Of a stretch of DNA of 64,000 nucleotides, positions 37,422 to 45,940 are shown one piece after another. Position numbers and translations under genes: made by a program. Position 1 is the stretch's first letter; each line of letters opens with the position of its first letter. The notes below the pieces were generated by a model that was given only the letters and a program-made list of their open reading frames with translations, did not search any database and had not been told where the DNA came from. Source of the stretch: Novosphingobium sp. BW1 (lineage in GTDB: Bacteria; Pseudomonadota; Alphaproteobacteria; Sphingomonadales; Sphingomonadaceae); assembly GCF_008107685.1 (NCBI RefSeq), contig NZ_VIRF01000074.1, forward strand, positions 25,088 through 89,087, read 5' to 3'.

Positions 37422-38096
37422 TTGAAACGCATCGCGACGACTTTCTTCCTGGCTTCGATATTGGCATCCACCGCGCACGCTCAGGACACCGTTCCGGGCG
37501 ACACCTATCGCAATCCCCTGGCAACACAGGCCGCACCTGCCCTCCTTCCTGCAGCTCCGACGAGGCGCAACGCCGTTCTTCGCGCGGGAACTCCGATTCA
37601 GTTCCGCCTGCTCGAAGAGATCACCACCAAGAAGAAGGCCGCAAAGGTCGGACAGCGCTTCCAGCTGGAGGTAGCCGCACCTGTCGAAGTGAACGGCGTC
37701 CAGATCATTCCGGCAGGTTCTCCGGCCTGGGGCGAACTCACGAGCGTTCGGAACAAGGGCATGTGGGGCAAGTCGGGAAAGCTTGAAGCCCGGCTCCTGT
37801 ACTTGCGCGTCGACGGCCGCCAAATCCGCCTGACCGGGAACTTCGATGACAAGGGCGTCACCGGAACGGCCGGGGTGGTCGGGGCCATCGCGCTCGTTCC
37901 CGTGGCCGGTTTCTTCATGACCGGGACCAGCGCCGTTCTTCCCAGGGGCGGCCAGGTCGGCGGCTTCATCGACGAAGACGTCGAACTTGCCTTCGCGGCG
38001 CAGCCCGTCGCCCCCCTCCAGGTTCCCCTGCCCCAGGGCGGCGAAACAGGTACTGGCGAACCGGCCCTCGACGCCGCGGCAGCCCCCGTCTCCTGA
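37422..38096 (+). CDS. Exported protein of unknown function
   Basis: 224 residues from a TTG at 37422, the only start that begins a signal peptide (KRIATTFFLASILASTAHAQ); an ATG at 37350 would put 24 extra residues in front. A cluster resembling a beta-rich domain follows: AGTPIQFRLLEEITTKKKAA, VNGVQIIPAGSPAWGELTSV, MWGKSGKLEARLLYLRVDGR. A Gly-rich hydrophobic hairpin (GVVGAIALVPVAGFFMTG) lies near the C-terminus, maybe membrane-associated. I do not recognise a named family. Similar small exported proteins occur in sphingomonads. Confidence 0.65.
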   Translation: MKRIATTFFLASILASTAHAQDTVPGDTYRNPLATQAAPALLPAAPTRRNAVLRAGTPIQFRLLEEITTKKKAAKVGQRFQLEVAAPVEVNGVQIIPAGSPAWGELTSVRNKGMWGKSGKLEARLLYLRVDGRQIRLTGNFDDKGVTGTAGVVGAIALVPVAGFFMTGTSAVLPRGGQVGGFIDEDVELAFAAQPVAPLQVPLPQGGETGTGEPALDAAAAPVS

Positions 38097-38107
38097 GACC
38101 ATTGCCC

Positions 38108-38142
38108 GCCGGGAGCGCCCTTACGTGCCGCTCCCGGCACGT
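38108..38142 (+). promoter_or_regulatory. Two mutually exclusive hairpins in the miaB leader
   Basis: Hairpin 1: GCCGGGAGCG (38108-38117) with CGCTCCCGGC (38129-38138). Hairpin 2: ACGTGCCG (38123-38130) with CGGCACGT (38135-38142), loop CTCC. They share bases 38129-38138 and cannot both form. No T tract follows either. They lie 43-77 bases before the miaB ATG. Confidence 0.45.
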
Positions 38143-38184
38143 CCCCCTCTTCAAAACCTGCGCAAAGGCGTGTAACGGCGCGCC

Positions 38185-39531
38185 ATGTCCCATTCCGCGT
38201 CCACACCTGCGAATCCGAAGACCTACCGGGTCAAGAGCTTTGGCTGCCAGATGAACGTCTACGACGGCGATCGCATGGCCGAACTTCTGGCCGAGCAGGG
38301 GATCACCCCAGCGCCCGAGGGCGAGGACGCCGACCTCGTCGTCCTCAACACCTGCCACATCCGTGAAAAGGCAGCTGAAAAGGTCTATTCGGACATTGGC
38401 CGCCTGCGCCGCGAGGATGGCTCTTCGCCGCTGATCGCGGTTGCAGGCTGCGTTGCGCAGGCCGAGGGCGAAGAGATCATGGCGCGTGCCCCTGCCGTGA
38501 AGATGGTCGTCGGCCCGCAGGCCTACCACCGCCTCCCCGACATGGTGAAGGCGGCCTCGGAAGGTCGGCGCATGACCGATACCGACATGCCCGCCGAGAC
38601 CAAGTTCGACGCGCTGCCCAAGCGCCGCCGCTCCGGCCCCACCGCGTTCCTCACCGTGCAGGAAGGCTGCGACAAGTTCTGCACCTACTGCGTGGTGCCC
38701 TATACCCGCGGCGCGGAAATTTCCCGCCCGCACGCCGACCTCATCGAGGAGGCCAAGCGCCTTGTCGAGGCCGGCGCGCGCGAGATCACGCTGCTGGGCC
38801 AGAACGTCAACGCCTGGACCGGCGAGAACGCCAAGGGCCAGGACGTCGGGCTCGACGGCCTCATTCGCGAGCTGGCCGAGATCCCCGATCTTGCCCGCAT
38901 CCGTTACACCACCAGCCACCCCAACGACATGACGCCCGGCCTGATCGAGGCCCACGGCGATGTCGCCAAGCTCATGCCCTTCCTGCATCTGCCCGTACAG
39001 TCGGGCAGCAACCGCGTACTTAAGGCCATGAACCGCGCGCACCAGGTCGAGAAATACCTCACGATCCTGGAAGATGTGCGCAAGGCACGCCCCGACATCG
39101 CGCTTTCGGGCGACTTCATCGTTGGCTTCCCCGGCGAAACCGACGCCGAGTTCGAGGAAACGCTCAAGCTGGTCGATACGGTCGGCTACGCGCAGTGCTT
39201 CAGCTTCAAGTACTCGCCGCGCCCGGGCACCCCGGCCGCAACGATGGACGAACAAGTCCCCATGCCCGTCATGGACGAGCGCCTAAAGCGCCTGCAGACA
39301 GCGCTCAACCGCGACCAGTACGCGTTCAACGCCGCCTCTGTCGGCAAGAGCTGCCAGGTCCTCGTCGAGCGTCGCGGCAAGCATCCCGGGCAGTGGCTGG
39401 GCAAGTCGCCTTGGCTGCAGTCCGTACACTTCACAGGCGATGTCGCCGTGGGCGATGTCGTCACCGTCGACCTGGTCGAAGCCGGACCCAATTCCATCGC
39501 GGGCGCGCTGAAGGTTCCCGCATCGGCCTGA
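38185..39531 (+). CDS. miaB: tRNA-2-methylthio-N6-dimethylallyladenosine synthase
   Basis: 448 residues. N-terminal UPF0004 domain with three cysteines ([34 protein letters not shown]). The radical-SAM cluster is [17 protein letters not shown] (C-x3-C-x2-C), and the SAM domain has [15 protein letters not shown] domain closes the protein ([16 protein letters not shown]). It adds a methylthio group to i6A37 of tRNAs reading UNN codons. In many alphaproteobacteria miaB directly precedes phoH; here three or four genes separate them. Confidence 0.96.
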   Translation: MSHSASTPANPKTYRVKSFGCQMNVYDGDRMAELLAEQGITPAPEGEDADLVVLNTCHIREKAAEKVYSDIGRLRREDGSSPLIAVAGCVAQAEGEEIMARAPAVKMVVGPQAYHRLPDMVKAASEGRRMTDTDMPAETKFDALPKRRRSGPTAFLTVQEGCDKFCTYCVVPYTRGAEISRPHADLIEEAKRLVEAGAREITLLGQNVNAWTGENAKGQDVGLDGLIRELAEIPDLARIRYTTSHPNDMTPGLIEAHGDVAKLMPFLHLPVQSGSNRVLKAMNRAHQVEKYLTILEDVRKARPDIALSGDFIVGFPGETDAEFEETLKLVDTVGYAQCFSFKYSPRPGTPAATMDEQVPMPVMDERLKRLQTALNRDQYAFNAASVGKSCQVLVERRGKHPGQWLGKSPWLQSVHFTGDVAVGDVVTVDLVEAGPNSIAGALKVPASA

Positions 39532-39541
39532 CCCTGCAACC

Positions 39542-40258
39542 ATGACCGCCATGTCGAGGGGCACCGACGCGCGCCAGCCGCTCGTGCTTGTCCCGGGCCT
39601 GTCGTGCGACGCGCGCCTGTGGGCCGCGCAAGTCGAAGGCCTCGCGGATGTCGCCGTCCCCATGATCGGCGACACGCTGCGCGACGACACCGTGCCCGCT
39701 ATGGCGCGCCGCATCCTTGCCGCGGCCCCGCCGCGCTTCGCGCTCGCAGGGTTTTCGATGGGCGGCTACGTCGCCATGGAAATCTGGCGAAAGGCGCCCC
39801 AGCGGATCAGCCGCATCGCCTTTCTCGACACCAGCGCGGGGGCCGACGATGCCGACGCCGCACGGCTGCGCCAGGCCGCGATCACCACGGCCCGCAAGCG
39901 CAGCCTGGAGGCGGTGCTGCGCGGCAGCCTGCGGCGGCTCGTCCATCCCGATACAGAGCGCGCCACGGCCGAAGCGGTCGTCGCAATGGCGCTCGACGTC
40001 GGGCTGGAGACCTACGCCAATCAGCAGCGCGCGATCATGGCGCGACCCGATTCGCGCGCCGACCTTGCCCGAATTGACGTGCCCGCACTGGTGCTGGCGG
40101 GCGCGCAGGACAAGCTCACACCGCCCGAGCGCGCCCGCGCCATCGCCGCCCACACGCCCGGTGCGCGCCTCGAACTCGTGGAGCGGTGCGGCCACATGGC
40201 GCCGATGGAACAGAGCGCGGCGGTCACCGCACACCTGCGCGACTGGCTCGCCGCCTGA
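39542..40258 (+). CDS. Alpha/beta hydrolase
   Basis: 238 residues, 10 bases after miaB. Nucleophile elbow FALAGFSMGGYVAMEIW, oxyanion segment LVPGLSCDARLW, acid in LAGAQDKLTPPE, and histidine in LVERCGHMAPMEQ: a complete Ser-Asp-His triad. Similar to haloalkane dehalogenase/ester hydrolase branches; the substrate is unknown. Probably co-transcribed with miaB, but a functional link is not evident. Confidence 0.85.
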   Translation: MTAMSRGTDARQPLVLVPGLSCDARLWAAQVEGLADVAVPMIGDTLRDDTVPAMARRILAAAPPRFALAGFSMGGYVAMEIWRKAPQRISRIAFLDTSAGADDADAARLRQAAITTARKRSLEAVLRGSLRRLVHPDTERATAEAVVAMALDVGLETYANQQRAIMARPDSRADLARIDVPALVLAGAQDKLTPPERARAIAAHTPGARLELVERCGHMAPMEQSAAVTAHLRDWLAA

Positions 40259-40280
40259 CGCGCCCAGCTCAGGCACCGGC

Positions 40281-40913
40281 TCAGGGTTGCGCGGCGTCCT
40301 TTTCGGACGGGTTAAGATCGTCGGGCGTGATGAGCACGGTGCCCATGTCCCCGGCTTCGCCGATCTCGGCGCTCGTCGGGTTGGAGGCGTAGCGCGTTCC
40401 ATCGAACGGCACGCGGCGGATACCGGTGGCCATGCCCCCGCCGGAAACCGAAACAGCAAGGTCACGCCAGCCATTGGTCGTGCTCTCCAGCACACCGACA
40501 GGAAGCTGCACCACCGAAAGATCGCCCACGATCCGGAAGCTGTCGCCGTCGGGCTTGAGCACGAGCAGGTTGCACCCCCCCGTCCCGCACATCATCGCCC
40601 CGCTGGCATAGGCAAGCACCTCTTCGGTGCCATCGCCATCGAGGTCCATTTTCGCGGTGTTCACGTGAACGACACCCAGATCGCCGCCCAGATCCTCCTC
40701 AATGTAGTTCTGTACGAAGGCCTCGGGATCCGCAACGAGAGCGTCGGACGCACCCGCACTGGCCGTCGCGCTCCGCTCTCCGGCCGGCGGCGCATCACCC
40801 TTGCAGCCCGCCAGCGCCAGGGCGAACGCAAGCGCAGCCGCGGGAACACTCTTGCGCGCAAGACCGAGACGAGCCGACGGGGCGGCGAACGAAGCCACGA
40901 GAGATTGGTTCAT
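40281..40913 (-). CDS. Lipoprotein with VCBS/FG-GAP-like calcium-loop segment
   Basis: 210 residues from the ATG at 40913; the upstream frame to 40985 is not signal-like. A long n-region precedes the lipobox LALALAGCKG. The mature part has one EF-type loop, KMDLDGDGTEEVLAYA, as in FG-GAP/VCBS repeats, followed by strands CNLLVLKPDGDSFRIVGDL and WRDLAVSVSGGG. Single-unit proteins of this kind occur in the periplasm of many proteobacteria. Function unknown. It converges with the hydrolase gene. Confidence 0.7.
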   Translation of the reverse strand: MNQSLVASFAAPSARLGLARKSVPAAALAFALALAGCKGDAPPAGERSATASAGASDALVADPEAFVQNYIEEDLGGDLGVVHVNTAKMDLDGDGTEEVLAYASGAMMCGTGGCNLLVLKPDGDSFRIVGDLSVVQLPVGVLESTTNGWRDLAVSVSGGGMATGIRRVPFDGTRYASNPTSAEIGEAGDMGTVLITPDDLNPSEKDAAQP

Positions 40914-41034
40914 GGCGCGCAGGCTATCGACCCTGCGCGGCCCGGGCAAGCGCGCCTGCGCCGCGCAGGCACCGACTCGCCGCAAAGGTGCGCCTTTTCG
41001 AGAGGCAAAGTCAGGAAAAGGGAATATTTGATTT

Positions 41035-41148
41035 CGAGGGGGTCATCACCCCTTGCCCCCGGAATTGGCGACCTCACCATCCTCGGCAACCGCAGCGCGA
41101 CAACGGTGAGCTCGACAGTTTGGGGCGCCCGAGGGCGATGGCCTTTGG
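41035..41148 (-). repeat. Dispersed ~114-bp hairpin-capped element, copy 5 (B end left)
   Basis: B end GAGGGGGTCATCACCCC, then AATTGGCGACCTCACC; right part CGGTGAGCTCGACAGTTTGG and A end GAGGGCGATGGCCTTTGG, followed by ATATATCTTTTCTGATTTTC. The left flank GGAAAAGGGAATATTTG and this right flank are partly complementary, suggesting the element extends outward. Confidence 0.85.
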
Positions 41149-41202
41149 ATATATCTTTTCTGATTTTCTCGCCCCCTCCCTTTCGCAGCCCCCAAATACC
41201 AA

Positions 41203-41232
41203 GCGGCCCCGGTGCTTGCTCACCGGGGCCGC
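41203..41232 (-). terminator. Hairpin after the RcnB-like gene
   Basis: GCGGCCCCGGTG, loop CTTGCT, CACCGGGGCCGC: a perfect 12-bp stem 28 bases past the stop; on the minus strand TTGGTATTT follows, a weak U tract. Confidence 0.6.
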
Positions 41233-41259
41233 CGCAGGGGACTCGTTGGAGAAGGCAAC

Positions 41260-41751
41260 TTACCAGAAGAAGCCGTTGTAGACGGTGAGAACACGTCCAT
41301 TGCGGACGTTCACCAAGACCACGTCGTTGTTGTAGCGCACCCAGCGCGCACCGGCGCGGGGCGCGGGCAGACGATAGCGGGCGTAGTCATTCACCCAGTA
41401 ACGGCTGCCGTAATAGGCGGGCTGGAACCGGCGCCCCACCGCGACCGGGCGGTAGCGATAGCCCGAGGGCCCGCGATAGGCCGAGCGGTGATAGACGTTG
41501 CGGTGGCTGCGGCGGTAGTCACGCCAGTCCTGGCGGGACTCGCGCTGGGCGCTACGCTTGTCGCGGCGGGCATCGCGGACATCCCGGCGGTCGCCATGAC
41601 GCTCGGCCTGGCGCAGGTCACGACGCGCCTCGCGCACATCACGCTGGCTTTCGCGGGCCTCGCGGTAGCTCTGGGCCGAGGCCATCGTCGGCACCGCCAG
41701 AGTGGGAACGGCGACGCTGGCGGCAAGGGCCATCAGAATAAACTTACGCAT
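41260..41751 (-). CDS. RcnB-like exported protein
   Basis: 163 residues from the ATG at 41751 with AAGGAG six bases before it. Signal peptide KFILMALAASVAVPTLAVPT. An Arg/Asp/Glu-rich helical section (REARESQRDVREARRDLRQA) precedes a Tyr/Arg-rich part, RPVAVGRRFQPAYYGSRYWV and YARYRLPAPRAGARWVRYNN, ending VLLV-type strands and GRVLTVYNGFFW. This is the RcnB pattern (R-Y-R-x-P..G..WVRY..D..L). E. coli RcnB is a periplasmic protein linked to Ni/Co homeostasis; in alphaproteobacteria the role is unproven. Confidence 0.75.
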   Translation of the reverse strand: MRKFILMALAASVAVPTLAVPTMASAQSYREARESQRDVREARRDLRQAERHGDRRDVRDARRDKRSAQRESRQDWRDYRRSHRNVYHRSAYRGPSGYRYRPVAVGRRFQPAYYGSRYWVNDYARYRLPAPRAGARWVRYNNDVVLVNVRNGRVLTVYNGFFW

Positions 41752-42111
41752 GGACAACTCCTTCAACATGCAGCCGAGGTGGCGGTCTGTGGATTCAGGT
41801 TTGCACCACCCAATATGAACAAAGCGGGAGTGAGGCGTACAGCTGCCGCTCAGCACTGTCGCAGCGCTGCGACAGGTGCCGAAATGCCCGCGCAAATGCG
41901 TGGGATCGAGCGCCAGCTCTGGACAGCAACCACCTGAAAATAATTTCCGGATCCGATAGATTGCGCTGCTTCAGCGATGCTCCGAAAGGACTTTCAGAGC
42001 GGATTCTTTTCCACCGCCAACACCCCCTGCGCCCTGCCCCCTCTTGCAAGCGGACGCGCACAGGGCCATCTTTCGCCTTGGAAGCAAACCATCCTCATCA
42101 GAAAGGAACGC
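41752..42111. other. Divergent intergenic region RcnB-like / phoH
   Basis: 360 bases without a gene. It contains a perfect 20-bp palindrome at 41856-41875 and a short AT-rich piece (AAAATAATTTCC, about 41935-41947) that may hold the phoH promoter. Confidence 0.55.
41856..41875. promoter_or_regulatory. Perfect 20-bp palindrome upstream of the RcnB-like gene
   Basis: CTGTCGCAGCGCTGCGACAG, about 105 bases before the RcnB-like start and 236 before phoH. It could be an operator for a dimeric regulator or a transcript hairpin. No matching regulator is nearby. Confidence 0.45.
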
Positions 42112-43164
42112 ATGGCCCGTAAAGCAGCCCGCGCCGACGACGATACGGTGCACCTGAGGCCCGACACCCACCGTCGCGCCCGTGTCGAAGTGGAATTCGA
42201 CGAACCCACGCTGCTGGGGGCTTTGTTCGGACAGTTCGATTCCAATCTCGTGCAGGTGGAGAACCGTCTCGGCGTCTACATTGCCGCGCGCGGCAACAAG
42301 ATCCAGATCGAGGGACCCGAGGACGCCGTCGCCCGCGCGCGCGAAACGGTGACCGGCATGTACCGGCAGCTCGAACAGGGCCACCAGGAGCTCGATTCGG
42401 GCGCAATCGAGGCGCTCATCTCGATGTCGGCCGAACCTACTCTCGATGGCATCATCACCGGCGATGCCGACAACGGCGGCAAGGGCCCGCCGATCATGAT
42501 TCGCACTCGGCGCAAGACCATCGTGCCGCGCTCCACCACCCAGATCGAATATATGCGCGCGCTGTCGAAATCGGACGTGATCTTCGCGCTCGGCCCGGCG
42601 GGCACGGGCAAGACCTACCTTGCGGTCGCCCAGGCCGTCTCGCAACTGATGACCGGCTCGGTCCAGCGTCTGATCCTCTCGCGCCCGGCGGTCGAGGCGG
42701 GCGAAAAGCTGGGCTTCCTGCCCGGCGATATGAAGGACAAGGTCGATCCCTACCTGCGCCCGCTCTACGACGCGCTCTATGATTGCATGCCGCCCGAGCA
42801 GGTGGAACGGCGCCTCGCCAGCGGCGAGATCGAGATCGCCCCGATCGCCTTCATGCGCGGGCGCACGCTCGCCGATGCCTTCGTCATCCTTGACGAGGCG
42901 CAGAACACCACGCGCGAGCAGATGAAGATGTTTCTCACCCGCTTCGGCCAGAACAGCCGTATGGTGGTGTGCGGCGACCCCAAGCAGGTCGACATCCCCG
43001 GTGGCGACCGCATGTCGGGCCTTGCCGATGCCGTGACCAAGCTCGAAGGCGTGGACGGGATTGCCGTCACCCGCTTCTCGGCCGCTGACGTGGTGCGCCA
43101 CCCCATCGTGGGCCGAATCGTCGAAGCCTATGAGGGACCGCTTTCGCAGTACGACGAGGGCTAA
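42112..43164 (+). CDS. PhoH-family ATPase
   Basis: 350 residues from the ATG at 42112, preceded by AAGGAA; the earlier start at 41977 lacks conservation. N-terminal KH-like part, then FALGPAGTGKTYLAVAQAVS (Walker A) and DAFVILDEAQNTTREQMKMF (Walker B), plus CGDPKQVDIPGG. It lies upstream of ybeY as in most proteobacteria; E. coli YbeZ, its homologue, interacts with YbeY and is involved in rRNA and ribosome quality control. 316 bases separate it from ybeY here, with repeat copy 6 in the gap. Confidence 0.94.
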   Translation: MARKAARADDDTVHLRPDTHRRARVEVEFDEPTLLGALFGQFDSNLVQVENRLGVYIAARGNKIQIEGPEDAVARARETVTGMYRQLEQGHQELDSGAIEALISMSAEPTLDGIITGDADNGGKGPPIMIRTRRKTIVPRSTTQIEYMRALSKSDVIFALGPAGTGKTYLAVAQAVSQLMTGSVQRLILSRPAVEAGEKLGFLPGDMKDKVDPYLRPLYDALYDCMPPEQVERRLASGEIEIAPIAFMRGRTLADAFVILDEAQNTTREQMKMFLTRFGQNSRMVVCGDPKQVDIPGGDRMSGLADAVTKLEGVDGIAVTRFSAADVVRHPIVGRIVEAYEGPLSQYDEG

Positions 43165-43480
43165 GAAAGGAAGGAGTACACGATCTCAAGGGGGCATCAC
43201 CCCTTTCCCAAAATTGGCGACCTCACTATCCTCGGCCAACGCGGTGCGACAAGGGTGAGCCAGACAGTTTGGGGAGCCAGAGGGCGATGGCCCTGGGAAC
43301 GTCTCTTCCCTGCCACCTGCCAGGCGCCCTTGCAGTTTGCGCACGGACCTTTCGGCCCGCAATATTGCCTTGCGCTTCGCACATTGGCGTGACACGCGGC
43401 ATGCAATACCGATTGCAAATTGGCCGATTTCCCGCTTTTCCCCGCTCGACCCCGGCGCTTCGGAGCGCTAAGGGGCGGCG
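43165..43480. other. Intergenic region phoH / ybeY
   Basis: 316 bases, holding repeat copy 6 (43185-43297). An AT-poor stretch then leads to ybeY; a TTGCAAATTGG at about 43413 may be part of a promoter. Confidence 0.5.
43185..43297 (-). repeat. Dispersed ~114-bp hairpin-capped element, copy 6 (B end left)
   Basis: B end CAAGGGGGCATCACCCCTTT, then AATTGGCGACCTCACT; centre AAGGGTGAGCCAGACAGTTT; A end AGAGGGCGATGGCCCTGGG. It splits phoH from ybeY, two genes usually adjacent. Confidence 0.85.
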
Positions 43481-43972
43481 ATGGAACTCGAGATCGACAT
43501 CGAAGCACCCTGGCCCGGCGACACCGATTGGGTGGACCTGGCCGAACGGGCGCTCGAGGCGCTTGTCCAGGTAGCTCCCGAGCTGGGCCACGAACGGCTG
43601 CTGACCAGCGTTCTGTTCACTTCGGATTCGCAGGTGCACACGCTCAACCGCGAGTGGCGCGCCAAGGACAAGCCCACCAACGTCCTTTCCTTCCCCATGC
43701 TGGAACGTGTCGAACTGTTGAATTTACAGCAAGACGGCCCGCCCGAAATGCTGGGTGACATTGCCCTCGCCGCAGAGACCTGCGCGCGCGAAGCAAGCGA
43801 AAAAGGCGTTTCCATTCAAGATCATGCTACTCATCTCCTGATTCACGGCCTGTTGCACCTGGCGGGCCTCGACCATGAGATTTCCGACGCCGACGCCGAG
43901 GCCATGGAGGCGCTCGAAACAAAGGCACTTGCGATTCTTGCCATTGCCGACCCATATGGGGACCGCAACTAA
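43481..43972 (+). CDS. ybeY: Endoribonuclease YbeY
   Basis: 163 residues. Zinc site HLLIHGLLHLAGLDHE (H-x3-H-x5-H) near the C-terminus and the family motif TNVLSFPM. It acts in 16S rRNA 3'-end maturation and 70S ribosome quality control with PhoH/YbeZ. It is 23 bases upstream of corC. Confidence 0.95.
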   Translation: MELEIDIEAPWPGDTDWVDLAERALEALVQVAPELGHERLLTSVLFTSDSQVHTLNREWRAKDKPTNVLSFPMLERVELLNLQQDGPPEMLGDIALAAETCAREASEKGVSIQDHATHLLIHGLLHLAGLDHEISDADAEAMEALETKALAILAIADPYGDRN

Positions 43973-43995
43973 CCTTCGAGGGATACCCAATCACG

Positions 43996-44913
43996 ATGGC
44001 CGAAAATGGCCGCCACACCGACCCAGGAGACGGGGACAGTACCGGCACGCTCTGGCGTGCATTCCGCAAACTGTTCCAGGGGGACGCCGACCAGTCGCTG
44101 CGCGCGCAGCTGGAAGACGTCATCAACAACCATGAGGGCGAGACCGACGCGAACGGGGCGCCCAGCGGCGACCTGTCGCCGCTTGAGCGCCAGATGCTGC
44201 GCAACCTCCTCCACTTTTCCGAGCACGATGCCGACGACATCGCGATCCCGCGCGGCGAGATCGTGGCGATCGCCGCCTCGGCCAGCTTCGACGAAGTGGT
44301 CGAGGCCTTTGCCGAGCACGGCCATTCGCGCCTGCCTGTCTATGGCGAATCGCTCGATGACGTGAAGGGCATGATCCACATCAAGGACGTGTTCCCGATC
44401 CTTGCGCGCGGGGAGCCGGCCCCGGCCGACTGGACAAGCCTGCTGCGCCGGCCGCTGTTCGTACCCCAGGCACGCGGCGCGCTCGACGTGCTGGCCGACA
44501 TGCGCGCGCAGCGCGTGCACTTGGCCGTCGTCATCGATGAATACACCGGCACCGACGGCATCATCACCATCGAGGACCTCGTCGAGGAAATCGTCGGCGA
44601 CATCGAGGACGAGCACGACGAGGCCGCCGAAGAGTGGCTGGTGCCGCTCGAGAATGGGGTCTGGGACGCGGATTCGCGCGCCGAACTCGAGGACGTGGCC
44701 GAGCGTATCGACCCGCGCCTTGCCGAGATCGAGGAAGCCGTGGATACTCTGGGCGGCCTGGCGTTCGTCCTCGCCGAGCAGGTCCCCCAGGTCGGCACGA
44801 TCCTGGAGCACGACAGTGGCTGGCGCATAGAAATTACCGACGGCAACGAGCGGCACGTCACGAGGCTTCGCCTCCACCCGCCTCTCGAAGAGCCCGTCCG
44901 AGAGGAAGACTGA
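43996..44913 (+). CDS. CorC/HlyC-family CBS-domain protein
   Basis: 305 residues. N-terminal LRAQLEDVINN segment, two CBS domains (DIAIPRGEIVAIAASASFDE with HSRLPVYGESLDDVKGMIHI; then LAVVIDEYTGTDGIITIEDL) and a C-terminal CorC/HlyC domain (GTILEHDSGWRIEITDGNER). Members work with or beside magnesium efflux and are encoded with ybeY in most proteobacteria. An lnt gene often follows; here a LysR gene comes instead. Confidence 0.93.
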   Translation: MAENGRHTDPGDGDSTGTLWRAFRKLFQGDADQSLRAQLEDVINNHEGETDANGAPSGDLSPLERQMLRNLLHFSEHDADDIAIPRGEIVAIAASASFDEVVEAFAEHGHSRLPVYGESLDDVKGMIHIKDVFPILARGEPAPADWTSLLRRPLFVPQARGALDVLADMRAQRVHLAVVIDEYTGTDGIITIEDLVEEIVGDIEDEHDEAAEEWLVPLENGVWDADSRAELEDVAERIDPRLAEIEEAVDTLGGLAFVLAEQVPQVGTILEHDSGWRIEITDGNERHVTRLRLHPPLEEPVREED

Positions 44914-44976
44914 GAGTACCCATGCACACCGTCGCACTCCCGCGGGCGGTGAACCGAAGCGAAAAGACCCGAGACA

Positions 44977-45861
44977 TTGCCTGTACGTCGACTTCCCCCA
45001 CTGCGCGCGCTTGAAGCGTTCGTCCGCGTCGTCCGCCTAGGATCCGCCAAGGCCGCCGCGAACGAGCTCGCGCTCAGTCCGTCCGCCCTCTCCCGCCGTG
45101 TCGCCGCTCTCGAGGACTTCACCGGCAAGCGTTTGTTCACCCGTCAGCACCAGGCGATGAAGCTGACCGACGAAGGCCAGGCCTTCTACAACGTCGTCGG
45201 CCCCAAGCTCGAAGAGCTGGCCGAGGCGGTGGAATCGCAGATCGACCGTGGCCAGGTCCTGCGCCTGCACCTGGGCGTGCCTTCGCTGTTCGGTGGCCAG
45301 CGCCTGTTCCCGCGCTTGCCCGAGCTGCGCAAGTTGCACCCGCGCCTGCACATCGACATCGACACCGGCACGCATCTGGAAGCGCGCGTGGGCGACACGC
45401 TCGATGCCGCCGTGATCCTGGCCAAGGAACCGGACCCGGCCTTCTACCGTGTCCAGCTCGACCACAACAAGGTCTACGGTATCGTCTCGCGCGATATGGC
45501 CAACGACCTTGGACCGCGCCCGGACAAGGACAAGCTCTCCAAGCAGACCTTCCTCATCCATCAGGACCTGCCCGACAGCCTCGATGCGTGGAAGAAGGCG
45601 ATCGGCCTGCCGGATCTGGAGCCCGCCTCGGTCGACAAGTTCGACTCCGGCCAGCTCGTGCTCGAAGCCGCCGCGCAGGGGCTGGGCATCGCGATCATGC
45701 ACGACGACCACTTCCGCCGCTCGAATGACGGCCGCCTCGCGCGCCTTTACGACATCGACGTGGAAAGCCCCTACCGCTACTGGTTTGTGTGCCGCCCCAA
45801 GGCGCTTGAAACGCGTCCCGTGCGCATGTTCCACGAGTGGCTGCAACAGGCCGGCCTCTAA
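44977..45861 (+). CDS. LysR-family transcriptional regulator
   Basis: 294 residues, starting at TTG 44977 because the reading frame's canonical beginning LPPLRALEAFVRVVRLGSAK follows directly. HTH helices KAAANELALSPSALSRRVAA, then the effector domain (LRLHLGVPSLFGGQRLFPRL). The GcvA-like start (P-P-L-x-A-L-x-A-F) marks its branch. No divergent target gene lies next to it; the upstream neighbour is corC on the same strand. Its target is unknown. The weak TTG start and poor Shine-Dalgarno suggest low translation. Confidence 0.9.
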   Translation: MPVRRLPPLRALEAFVRVVRLGSAKAAANELALSPSALSRRVAALEDFTGKRLFTRQHQAMKLTDEGQAFYNVVGPKLEELAEAVESQIDRGQVLRLHLGVPSLFGGQRLFPRLPELRKLHPRLHIDIDTGTHLEARVGDTLDAAVILAKEPDPAFYRVQLDHNKVYGIVSRDMANDLGPRPDKDKLSKQTFLIHQDLPDSLDAWKKAIGLPDLEPASVDKFDSGQLVLEAAAQGLGIAIMHDDHFRRSNDGRLARLYDIDVESPYRYWFVCRPKALETRPVRMFHEWLQQAGL

Positions 45862-45940
45862 AACGTCCTGGCCACGGCCCGAACTTCACAAGCCCCCCTC
45901 ACGCCCGTCAGGCCGGATCAGCGCGATCCGGCCCGTCGGC

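Larger units (their letters stand above)
40914..41259. other. Intergenic region between two minus-strand secreted-protein genes
   Basis: 346 bases, no gene. Contains repeat copy 5 (41035-41148) and, right after the RcnB-like stop, a 12-bp hairpin at 41203-41232. Confidence 0.6.

Noticed and set aside
44914..44976. Tiny ORF with ATG at 44922 between corC and the LysR gene
   Set aside because: It is very short, has no convincing Shine-Dalgarno sequence, and runs into the LysR start region.
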